The notes under the pieces: model-generated | Databases searched by the model: none | What the model was told of the DNA's origin: nothing | The model's input: the letters and a program-made list of their open reading frames with translations, nothing else | Assembly (NCBI GenBank): GCA_934486705.1 | Contig: CAKSQS010000024.1 | Coordinates: 1-34,741, forward strand | DNA length: 34,741 nt | From: an uncultured Eubacteriales bacterium | GTDB taxonomy: Bacteria; Bacillota; Clostridia; Oscillospirales; Acutalibacteraceae | Direction of reading: 5' to 3' | Part shown: positions 25,006 through 32,160 of the stretch, piece after piece | Layout of the letters: each line of letters begins with the position of its first letter | Numbering within the stretch: position 1 is the stretch's first letter | Position numbers and translations under genes: made by a program

Positions 25006-27225
25006 TTATTCCGCCGTTAATCTTATATCGCTGAATGAAATGGGAATATCTACAATATCCGCAACATTATTGCCGTGAGATACCATAAAGTTGATTCCGG
25101 TTATAACCGAAGTGCTGACAAATTTCTCGGTATTGGTCAGCTTAAACGAAACTGTCGTCGTTTCACCGTTTTTAAGCCGATCGCTGACGGCGCCGAGCGC
25201 ATTTTCAAAATCGGGCTTTGCCACGCCTATAGTTCCTATATCTGTACCGGTGAAATAAATTCGCAGCGGCATATAATTTCCGTTTTCGTCCGGACCGTCC
25301 GTCCATGCGTCGGTAGTTGTGTTGGAACGTCCGGAAATACTGGCGGCGGAGGCATTTATAATTTTTTCCGCCTCGGCGCAGGTGAGTTTTAGGGTCAAAT
25401 ATTTATATTTCGACGAATCAACCTTTTTTGCAGTAACAGGAACCGTTAACTGCGGCCACCATTCATCGCCGTTGAATTTATATTCAGCGTCAGCGTCAAA
25501 ATCCAATACCTTATAGGAAATATCGGTCATATCCTCTTCTGTCAACGCCGCGCGAAGTATATCAATTTTGCTGTCCGTTATCGCCGCAACATTCCCGCTG
25601 TGAGATACCATAAACCTTATTCCCGTTATAGCCGAAGTGCCGATAAATTTCTCGGTATTGGTCAGCTTAAACGAAACTGTCGTTGTTTCGCCGTTTTTAA
25701 GCTGATCGCTGACGACGCCGAGCGCATTTTCAAAATCGGGCTTCGTTACGCCTATAGTTCCTATATCCGTACCGGCGAAATAAATTCGCAGCGGCATATA
25801 GTTCCCGTTTCCGTCCGGACCGTATGTTATATCATCGGTAGTCGTATTGGAACGACTTACATTACTGACGGCGGAAGCGTTTATAATTTTTTCCGCATCG
25901 GCACAGGTGAGTTTTAGGGTCAAATATTTATATTTCGATGAATCAACCTTTTCCTCTGCAACGGGAACAGTCAATTGCGGATTCCATTCATCACCGTTAA
26001 GGCTGTAGCTTGTTCCCGCAGTTAACGCAAAATCCTTTATATCCTTTTCACCTGACGCGTATTTTTCAACTATCTCGCCGTATTTTGCAAGCAGCTCATC
26101 GCTTTCGGTCGCTTTTTCAACCGCCGCCTTCGCAGTGCCGTATACGCTGCGCGCGGAAATATCTGTATATTTTATAACCGTTTCCCCGCCGCTTTCATAT
26201 TCAACATAAGCCCTGACGGCAAAATAGGTATTGTAATCGGAAGAAGGAATATTTTCAACAGCGGCGGTAAAGGTAAGCCTACTTCCGTCCCGTACCGTTT
26301 CCTCAGCCGGAATATCATAAATCGGATAATCCGCGCCGCCGTATGTGAACGAGCCGTTCTTTTCAAAGCTGCCGTTGCCGTTTAAGTAAGCGTTATAATA
26401 GGTTACAAGCGTTCCGCAGCCTATAAGCTTATCGGACGGCGACAACAGGTCATATGTGTCAACGCTTGATACAAATTTAAGCCCCGCATTCGGTGCAACC
26501 GAAAGATGCGCGCCGTATGTACCGAAAAGTCCGTTATCGGTGCCTATTCTTATGCGCTTAAGATTCATAACCGCAGAAAAGTTTGCCCCGAAATAAAAGA
26601 AGAAATACTTATTTACGGCAGACGGTGTTCCCGTAATTGCAAGCTTTAAGGTGCTCCACTCGTTTGCCTTTACCGTGTCGAGAGCGTCTCTCCACGCGTT
26701 AAAGGTAACGCCGCATCCGCTGCCGAGGGATACTATAAAGGCGTATCTGCCGTCATAGCTCGGGTTGCCGTCTATGGTAGCTTTACTGAAAACCTGCGAG
26801 CTTTTGAATTTAGCCAGATTTTCTTCATCAAACATAACGGTCATATAAAGAAAAGCGGAATTTTCGGTGTTTACCGCAGTATCATCCAAGCCGTAAGGAC
26901 CGTAGCGTAAGGAAAATGCCTGATCCCACCCCGAACGGGTGGTAATGCCGACATAGTTTTCGCCGTCACCTTCATTAAGCGCTATTCCGCCGGTATCGTA
27001 AAGGGCGCTGAAATGCGCGTCCGTATAATCGCTGTTGCCCATTGTTATTGTTGTGTCGGTTGATGTATAATCTCTGGATTCCGCCGTCCAGTGGTCGGCG
27101 TCAAACACCAATGAGTTTACCGACGGCTTTTGAACCGACTCTGCCGGAGCGGCGCCGACGCTAAGCGCGGATGTGACGATAAGAGCAGCCGCCGCGCAGA
27201 ATGATAAAGCTTTTTTAATTTTCAT
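25006..27225 (-). CDS. secreted protein with two W-x-PQL modules
   Basis: This 739-residue protein has a signal peptide (MKIKKALSFCAAAALIVTSA, cleavage near VGAA). Residues 38-230 match the module at 537-735 of the exported GH5 at 5137-8229: FDADHW, ALYDTG, LRYGPY, VFSKATI, VTFNAW. Residues 238-365 match the following beta-rich module of that enzyme (GAHLS, GLKFVSSV, FAVRAYVEY). Two W-x-PQL modules follow at about 398-563 and 574-738, nearly identical to each other. There is no enzyme domain, no dockerin and no C-terminal anchor, so the protein is either released or held by binding. AGGAGG lies nine bases before the ATG. It shares its whole non-catalytic architecture with an enzyme of the same operon, which points to a glycan-targeting role (inference). 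Confidence 0.85.
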   Translation of the reverse strand: MKIKKALSFCAAAALIVTSALSVGAAPAESVQKPSVNSLVFDADHWTAESRDYTSTDTTITMGNSDYTDAHFSALYDTGGIALNEGDGENYVGITTRSGWDQAFSLRYGPYGLDDTAVNTENSAFLYMTVMFDEENLAKFKSSQVFSKATIDGNPSYDGRYAFIVSLGSGCGVTFNAWRDALDTVKANEWSTLKLAITGTPSAVNKYFFFYFGANFSAVMNLKRIRIGTDNGLFGTYGAHLSVAPNAGLKFVSSVDTYDLLSPSDKLIGCGTLVTYYNAYLNGNGSFEKNGSFTYGGADYPIYDIPAEETVRDGSRLTFTAAVENIPSSDYNTYFAVRAYVEYESGGETVIKYTDISARSVYGTAKAAVEKATESDELLAKYGEIVEKYASGEKDIKDFALTAGTSYSLNGDEWNPQLTVPVAEEKVDSSKYKYLTLKLTCADAEKIINASAVSNVSRSNTTTDDITYGPDGNGNYMPLRIYFAGTDIGTIGVTKPDFENALGVVSDQLKNGETTTVSFKLTNTEKFIGTSAITGIRFMVSHSGNVAAITDSKIDILRAALTEEDMTDISYKVLDFDADAEYKFNGDEWWPQLTVPVTAKKVDSSKYKYLTLKLTCAEAEKIINASAASISGRSNTTTDAWTDGPDENGNYMPLRIYFTGTDIGTIGVAKPDFENALGAVSDRLKNGETTTVSFKLTNTEKFVSTSVITGINFMVSHGNNVADIVDIPISFSDIRLTAE
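25012..26034 (-). repeat. tandem DNA repeat encoding two W-x-PQL modules
   Basis: About 25012-25506 and 25537-26034 encode the two modules of the secreted 739-residue protein. Long stretches differ at only a few bases (for example around 25130-25220 and 25660-25745), so the copies arose by recent duplication or gene conversion. Confidence 0.8.
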
Positions 27226-27245
27226 TTTTCGCTTCCTCCTTAAAA

Positions 27246-27566
27246 TCAGTAAATTCCGTTGGACCAGGAAACATCGCTGATGCCCATCAGCAGCTTGCGC
27301 AGCGAAACCATATCGTTGTTTTCAACATCGCCCGAAAGGTCAAAATCCACTGCCGCAACATTGATTTCCGACAATGCGCCGGCTAAATACTTTTTGCAGC
27401 GTATCAGATCGGTAATGTTAAGCTTACCGTCGGAATTTGCGTCGCCCTCAACAACAAAGCCCGTACCGCTCGGTACAACCGCCGCGGAGCAAACCGCCGA
27501 AGCCGCCGTAATCAAAAGAAATGCCGAACAAATAATAAGGAACGCCTTTTTTGTGATTTTTCGCAT
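27246..27566 (-). CDS. small secreted stand-alone dockerin protein
   Basis: This 106-residue protein starts at ATG 27566 behind AAAGGTGAT; an in-frame ATG at 27584 overlaps that site and is less likely. A signal peptide (MRKITKKAFLIICSAFLLIT) and about 20 linker residues precede a type I dockerin with two F-hand calcium loops: GDANSDGKLNITDLIRCKKY and DFDLSGDVENNDMVSLRKLL. Nothing else is fused to it. Dockerins bind cohesins on scaffoldins, and no cohesin is seen in the window. It is the first gene of the leftward block, 20 bases before the next. It could be a module that once belonged to the next gene, a competitor for cohesin sites or an adaptor. None can be decided from sequence. Confidence 0.83.
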   Translation of the reverse strand: MRKITKKAFLIICSAFLLITAASAVCSAAVVPSGTGFVVEGDANSDGKLNITDLIRCKKYLAGALSEINVAAVDFDLSGDVENNDMVSLRKLLMGISDVSWSNGIY

Positions 27567-27620
27567 AGTTCTATCACCTTTCATATTATTTTATGCCTAC
27601 CGGCATTGGGAACGAAGCAA

Positions 27621-27642
27621 TTGTATTAAAATTTTAATACAA
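27621..27642. promoter_or_regulatory. perfect 22-bp palindrome, probable operator
   Basis: Two 11-base arms, TTGTATTAAAA and TTTTAATACAA, meet without a spacer. The ends TTGTA...TACAA resemble those of AraR-type operators, and the neighbouring regulator has the same GntR-LacI build. It overlaps the -10 of a candidate leftward promoter, so binding could block transcription of the glycan block. Confidence 0.75.
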
Positions 27643-27663
27643 ATATTGTATTAAAATTGTCCA
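27634..27663 (-). promoter_or_regulatory. candidate promoter of the leftward glycan block (proximal)
   Basis: On the minus strand TGGACA (27663-27658) and TATTAA (27639-27634) are 18 bases apart. It would start transcription near 27627, about 60 bases before the dockerin gene, and is covered by the palindrome and the adjacent half-site. The boxes are imperfect, so this is an inference. Confidence 0.45.
27646..27656 (+). promoter_or_regulatory. operator half-site TTGTATTAAAA
   Basis: An exact copy of one arm of the adjacent palindrome, 25 bases downstream of the arm's first copy. It sits in the spacer of the candidate leftward promoter. Confidence 0.55.
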
Positions 27664-27704
27664 TATATTGCGGCTTTTTGACTGAGTTTTTTACTTACAA
27701 TTGC

Positions 27705-27733
27705 AGTTTAACATAATTATCACTCTTTGTCAA
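27705..27733 (-). promoter_or_regulatory. candidate promoter of the leftward glycan block (distal)
   Basis: On the minus strand a perfect TTGACA (27733-27728) is followed after 17 bases by TAAACT (27710-27705). It would give a leader of about 130 bases containing the palindrome, where a bound repressor could act as a roadblock. Confidence 0.45.
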
Positions 27734-27784
27734 GTGCTATTTCGATATTTTATAGTTAAAAATCACATAAACCATATTTAGATT

Positions 27785-27808
27785 TTGTATTATTATTTTG
27801 TATTAAAA
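27785..27808 (+). promoter_or_regulatory. two further operator half-sites upstream of the regulator promoter
   Basis: TTGTATTATTA (27785-27795, two mismatches) and TTGTATTAAAA (27798-27808, exact) repeat in tandem with a 13-base period. They end 12 bases before the -35 box of the regulator gene, so autoregulation or looping with the palindrome about 170 bases away is possible. Confidence 0.5.
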
Positions 27809-27820
27809 CCATTATTTTCC

Positions 27821-27849
27821 TTGACATTTGCGCTTAAATGCGTTATTAT
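27821..27849 (+). promoter_or_regulatory. sigma-A promoter of the GntR/LacI-type regulator
   Basis: TTGACA (27821-27826), a 17-base spacer and TATTAT (27844-27849). The start point would be near 27856, giving a leader of only about 20 bases before the ATG at 27878. Confidence 0.8.
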
Positions 27850-27877
27850 AGATACATAAAAGTGTAGGAGAATGAAT

Positions 27878-28936
27878 ATGGCAAGACCGGACAGACAGTG
27901 TGAAAAGGTTATATCGTATATTAACAGCGCTATAAAGCAGAATGTATTCCCGCCCGGCTCTAAGCTGCCCGCCGAGGAAGCCCTCGCAAAAAAATTAAGC
28001 GTCAGCAGAGTTACGGTTCGCAGCGCATTCAAAACGCTGCAGGATTCGGGAATAATAAATAAAGAGTTTCACAAGGGCGCGTTTGTAAGCAGAACCAAAC
28101 CGAAAGAGGCAAAAAAAATAATCCCCTTTATTTCGCAGTACAATAACGCAACCAACTCCCGCTTTTTTGAGCTTTTCAACGGTATACAGGATTCGGTCAC
28201 TCCGCTTGATTTATATCCGCTGCTTACAATTTCGGGGTACGATTCCAACAAAGAGCGCGAAATAATAACCGACTTTTTCGATCAGGGCTATCGGTATATG
28301 ATGATTATGAGCGGTTTTTCTGACAGAAACATTGAGCTTTACCATACGCTTATGCAAAGAGGGGTAAATTTTGTTTTTCTCGATAAAAAACCGACAAGTC
28401 TCGCCTGCGATTACGTCACCTGCGATAACTTTCAGGGCGGGTATGAGGCGGCTCGGCACTTATTAAAGCTCGGTCATAAAAAAATTGCCGTATATATCAC
28501 GCAGTCGGCATCAAGTGCGTCAACCATAACCGACAGAATAAACGGATTCAGCTTAGCCCTTAAAGAAAACGGGCTGTACCGCCCCGAGTTGTTTATAGAT
28601 TGGTCGGAAAAGCCCGCCGAGGAATTTGCCGATAAGCTTACGGTGCAGCACCCTGACGTTACCGCCGTTTTCTGCACCGCCGATATTTATGCAATACCGC
28701 TTGCAAGCTATATTAAAAAGAATAAATTAAATATATCCGTGGTCGGGTTCGACGATCTCAAGGAATCCGAAAGCAACACGCCCGGTCTTACCACCGTGCG
28801 GCAGCCCTTTTATAACCTCGGTTTTGAGGCGGGAAAGCTCATTTCGGACAGGATTTTATACCCCGACAGACCGTTTATTTCATATACAATACCCATAAAG
28901 CTTATAGAACGCGAAAGCTCCTTCATTTTAAAATGA
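27878..28936 (+). CDS. GntR-HTH / LacI-type sugar-responsive transcription regulator (AraR-like)
   Basis: This 352-residue regulator begins MARPDRQCEKV. I chose the ATG at 27878, seven bases after AGGAG; the ATG at 27872 is only one base from it. Residues ~5-70 form a GntR winged helix-turn-helix (GSKLPAEEALAKKLSVSRVT, then VRSAFKTLQDSGIINK and GAFVS). Residues ~85-350 form a LacI/periplasmic-binding-like effector domain: FFELFNGIQDS, GYDSNKE, VTCDNFQGGYEAARHLLKLG, DRINGFSLALKENG, AVFCTADIYA, VVGFDDL, TTVRQPFYNLGFEAGKLI. This domain pairing is that of AraR. It is divergent from the glycan block, with a palindrome and half-sites between them, so it very likely represses that block until a sugar binds. 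Its own sigma-A promoter and terminator are visible. Confidence 0.92.
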   Translation: MARPDRQCEKVISYINSAIKQNVFPPGSKLPAEEALAKKLSVSRVTVRSAFKTLQDSGIINKEFHKGAFVSRTKPKEAKKIIPFISQYNNATNSRFFELFNGIQDSVTPLDLYPLLTISGYDSNKEREIITDFFDQGYRYMMIMSGFSDRNIELYHTLMQRGVNFVFLDKKPTSLACDYVTCDNFQGGYEAARHLLKLGHKKIAVYITQSASSASTITDRINGFSLALKENGLYRPELFIDWSEKPAEEFADKLTVQHPDVTAVFCTADIYAIPLASYIKKNKLNISVVGFDDLKESESNTPGLTTVRQPFYNLGFEAGKLISDRILYPDRPFISYTIPIKLIERESSFILK

Positions 28937-28946
28937 AGGAGCTTTC
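28913..28946 (+). terminator. 34-bp perfect palindrome, intrinsic terminator overlapping the regulator stop codon
   Basis: The arms GAAAGCTCCTTCATTTT and its exact complement form a 17-bp stem with no unpaired loop base in DNA. The stop codon of the regulator (28934-28936) lies in the second arm, so the last codons encode half the hairpin. A T-rich stretch (GATTTTGTTT) follows. Confidence 0.75.
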
Positions 28947-29038
28947 ATGATTTTGTTTCCCGAAAATGCAAATTCCGCACACATAATTCCACAGCTTTAT
29001 ACCCCGCAGCATTGCAACAGCTGCGAAAATTTATTAAA

Positions 29039-29067
29039 TTGACTTTTCCTGCCAATAAGTGTATACT
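29039..29067 (+). promoter_or_regulatory. sigma-A promoter of the Ig-like dockerin gene
   Basis: TTGACT (29039-29044), a 17-base spacer and TATACT (29062-29067), about 32 bases before the ATG at 29099. An imperfect palindrome TAAGTGTATACTTA (29056-29069) overlaps the -10 box and might bind a regulator. Confidence 0.75.
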
Positions 29068-29098
29068 TAAATAAAAGAAAGGAAGAGGAGATTTTAAA

Positions 29099-32092
29099 AT
29101 GAAGAAAAAAGCGATTTCACTGATTATATCAATTATAACGATTTTAACCTCTTTGCCGCTTTTCGCTGCTGCCGAAACCGCAGCGCCGACGGTTAAAAGT
29201 GTAAAAATCACATCCGCCCCTTCAAACATATATTATACCGACGGTAAAGATAATTACGGCGGTGATTCTGATTTCTATGTAAGTCTCTACGGTTTGGAAT
29301 TTACGGTTTTATACTCAGACCAAACGGAAAAAAACTTGCAATACGACAATCTCAGTTGGCAGGAAAGACAACAATTCGAATTGATTGACGGTCAGAAAAC
29401 AGAAAAATGGGAAACAGGCTATCATAAATGCTATATTAAATACGACGGAGTATTGTCTGCAAATTTTTTCAGCGTACACGTACGTCCGAACCCTGTTGAA
29501 AGCATAGAAATAATATCCGTACCGCAAAAAGAATTTTACTTAGGTACTATTTATTATGGGGAAGGAATAACCTTCAGGCTGCATTATACAGACGGCAATG
29601 TATCAAAGCAGTTTACATTGTCAGGTAAAACGTATAACTTCTTTCAATTCTATATTTATGACAATTATGTAAGCGGCTATACATCGGGTGGATTTTCAGG
29701 TGAACAAACCGTAGGCGAAAACGATTTTGTGCTTTCATTCTACGGACGCAAAGCAACCGTTAAAATAAACCTGTTGCCGCTTGATATAGAAAAAATCGAA
29801 TTGGTTACGCTTCCGGCAACACATTACGATTTGACAGGCGCAGAGTTTAAAGCAATTTTAAAGGACGGCACTGAAAAAGATATCAAAGTGACCATGCGAA
29901 CCGAATCCTTCGTTTATACAAATATCGGCTTAATATATATCAACACATCATATAAGCTTGACGGCTTTAGAATGGCCGAATATTCAATGGAACTGCTCGG
30001 TCACACTGTTAAGGTCACAGATCTTGACGCTATGAGCCTTAAATATATGGCATATGTTGCCTGCCATACATTCGGCGGAAGTAGCAGCTTTAATTACACC
30101 GGTGAAATAACGGCGGATAATATTGACCTATTGGCGCTTTTCTCTGCAGGTAATGGATGGCATTCGACCGAAAACGGAGAGACCTTGAAAGCTGAATTTA
30201 AAAGTCTCTTCGGCAAGGAGCTTGATCTGACCCTTTCAAACCGATATGACCCGACCACGGATACATATTCATTTTGCCCGAGCATCGGCTTTTCGGGCGA
30301 AACCGACGGCAAACCCACGGTAATTACCAAAACCGACAGCGGGTATACAGTGAAATATGCTTCCGTTGTGCTTGAAGTCTCCGATTCGTTAATTATAACC
30401 TCGCTTAAAATTGAAAGCGAGCCTGAAATTTCAATTAAAACTCTGCCCGAAAAAACAGTATACTATTACGGCGAAAAGGAAATAGCCTTTTCGGGCATGG
30501 TGTATTCATATACAGATACCAACGGTAACAACAGCACATGTTTCGGTTATTTAAGTGACGGAGTCACATACACCGTTGACGACCCGGAAATGTCAATCGG
30601 CAAGCACACCGTCACCCTGAATTTTGAAGGCGCGACAGACAGCTTTGAAATAGAGGTAATTGAAAATCCGATTGAAAGCGTGATAATAACCAAAGAACCC
30701 GACACGCTTACATTTATAGAGGATTATGATTACCGCAAGCCTTATAACGGAAATTACGAAAGATACCCGCTCTATCCGGACGGAGCAAAAATCACGGTAA
30801 ATTACAAGGACGGAACATCCGAAGAAATAGAATACGAATACAGTTATCGAAACGATTTTATTATCACAGACGGGCAGGAAAACGGAAAATGGGCGGTCGG
30901 CAGGCACGAGTGTAAAATAAGCTATCGCGGCGCTGTTTCGGAAAATGCCTTTTATGCCGAGGTGCTTAAAAATCCGGTTAAAAGTATTGAAATAATATCC
31001 GTACCTAAGGATATAAAGCTTTATTCGAGATTTGAATATCTCGGAGATGGCACGGTTGTAAAAATCAACTATACCGACGGTTCACCCTCAAAAACCGTTA
31101 CGGTTAAGCTCAAGTATAACAATGATACGTATTGGTTTGATTTATGTGTTGACGGATATGAGTTAATGGTTCGTGCCGTTACGGATGATTCCGGCAGCAC
31201 CGTGTTAAAAGCCGAATATCTCGGAAAAACGGCAGCTGTCGCAATAGAGGCGGAGCGGTGCACAGTTGAAAATATAAGCATTGCGCGTATGCCCGATGTA
31301 TTTCAAAGCCTTAAGGGCGCTATTTTAAAATTAACCCTGAACGACGGTACGGAAAGGCTTGTAACCGTTTACGATGAGTTTTTTGATATGTTTGCCGGGT
31401 TTTATCAAAACGGCACTGTTTTGACCGATGCGGGCGTTTTTTATATCAGTGAGGAATATACCATTAAAGACGGAAAGATATCTAAATATACTCTCAACAA
31501 TAATATATCGGTTTCGGAGGGGCTTGAAAAATCAACGCTTTCCTATTGGTCTAAATATCTTATTCCCGAAACCGAATTTAACGGCGAGGTTACCGGGAAA
31601 AATATAGATATGTTAGCAGAAACGCTCAAAAGGCTTTACGATAGTTATACATATTCCGGCTCCAACATATACGGAGTCAAGCTTATAAGCCGATTTAAGG
31701 AAATTTTCGGTGTAGAGCCCGACCTTACGCTTTCGGATAATTACAATGCGCAAACAGGCTATTATACATATTCGGATTCGGAATACGAATATCAATATGC
31801 TTATATAGATGATTATACGGTAATTAAAACCCCCGACGGGTACAAGGTAGGCTGCGGTTCGCTACAATTCACGGCAACCGATAATCTTGTTATCAAAAGC
31901 ATTATATCCGCACCGCTCGGCGACATAACAGGCGACGGCAAAGTGAACATACTTGACCTCATAAAGCTAAAAAAATCAGCAGCGGAAAATAAGCAAACTC
32001 AGGATATGCCTACAGCCGATTTAAACGGCGACGGCACAATAAGCTCGCTTGATATTGCGGAGCTAAAGAAAATAATTCTCGAAAAATTATAA
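29099..32092 (+). CDS. large secreted Ig-like protein with internal duplication and C-terminal dockerin
   Basis: This 997-residue protein has a signal peptide (MKKKAISLIISIITILTSLP). Bacterial Ig-like (Big_3-type) repeats follow, recognisable by VKSVKITSAP, PVESIEIISVP, FRLHYTDGN, LDIEKIELVTLP and KAILKDGTEK. Residues ~33-437 and ~523-935 are homologous halves in the same order, including NPVESIEIISVP/NPVKSIEIISVP and FGKELDLTLSNRYDPTT/FGVEPDLTLSDNYNAQT. Between them is a single-copy Ig-like segment (~438-522). A type I dockerin ends the protein (GDITGDGKVNILDLIKLKKS; DLNGDGTISSLDIAELKK). No catalytic domain is recognised. GAGGAG lies eight bases before the ATG. The gene has its own promoter and terminator and looks more AT-rich than the leftward block. 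A structural or adhesive role on the cell surface or a cellulosome-like complex is likely. Confidence 0.85.
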   Translation: MKKKAISLIISIITILTSLPLFAAAETAAPTVKSVKITSAPSNIYYTDGKDNYGGDSDFYVSLYGLEFTVLYSDQTEKNLQYDNLSWQERQQFELIDGQKTEKWETGYHKCYIKYDGVLSANFFSVHVRPNPVESIEIISVPQKEFYLGTIYYGEGITFRLHYTDGNVSKQFTLSGKTYNFFQFYIYDNYVSGYTSGGFSGEQTVGENDFVLSFYGRKATVKINLLPLDIEKIELVTLPATHYDLTGAEFKAILKDGTEKDIKVTMRTESFVYTNIGLIYINTSYKLDGFRMAEYSMELLGHTVKVTDLDAMSLKYMAYVACHTFGGSSSFNYTGEITADNIDLLALFSAGNGWHSTENGETLKAEFKSLFGKELDLTLSNRYDPTTDTYSFCPSIGFSGETDGKPTVITKTDSGYTVKYASVVLEVSDSLIITSLKIESEPEISIKTLPEKTVYYYGEKEIAFSGMVYSYTDTNGNNSTCFGYLSDGVTYTVDDPEMSIGKHTVTLNFEGATDSFEIEVIENPIESVIITKEPDTLTFIEDYDYRKPYNGNYERYPLYPDGAKITVNYKDGTSEEIEYEYSYRNDFIITDGQENGKWAVGRHECKISYRGAVSENAFYAEVLKNPVKSIEIISVPKDIKLYSRFEYLGDGTVVKINYTDGSPSKTVTVKLKYNNDTYWFDLCVDGYELMVRAVTDDSGSTVLKAEYLGKTAAVAIEAERCTVENISIARMPDVFQSLKGAILKLTLNDGTERLVTVYDEFFDMFAGFYQNGTVLTDAGVFYISEEYTIKDGKISKYTLNNNISVSEGLEKSTLSYWSKYLIPETEFNGEVTGKNIDMLAETLKRLYDSYTYSGSNIYGVKLISRFKEIFGVEPDLTLSDNYNAQTGYYTYSDSEYEYQYAYIDDYTVIKTPDGYKVGCGSLQFTATDNLVIKSIISAPLGDITGDGKVNILDLIKLKKSAAENKQTQDMPTADLNGDGTISSLDIAELKKIILEKL

Positions 32093-32103
32093 TTAAAAAC
32101 AAT

Positions 32104-32147
32104 AACCCCCGAACATTACAGAGCCTTATCTGCACTGTTCGGGGGTT
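32104..32147. terminator. bidirectional terminator between convergent genes
   Basis: A 12-bp stem, AACCCCCGAACA against TGTTCGGGGGTT, encloses a 20-base loop. It lies between the Ig-dockerin gene (stop 32092) and the SPOCS-LysM gene (stop 32161). On the minus strand it is followed by ATTGTTTTTAATT, a good T-tract; on the plus strand the tail is weaker. Confidence 0.8.
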
Positions 32148-32160
32148 TCTGTATACGTTA

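Noticed and set aside
5012..26034. CRISPR-like or transposon repeats as an explanation of the repeated DNA.
   Set aside because: The repeats are protein-coding modules and paralogous genes of 450 bp or more; no short regular repeats with unique spacers, transposase or terminal inverted repeats were seen.
27246..32092. A full cellulosome locus, suggested by two dockerins.
   Set aside because: No cohesin, scaffoldin or dockerin-bearing enzyme is present in the window.
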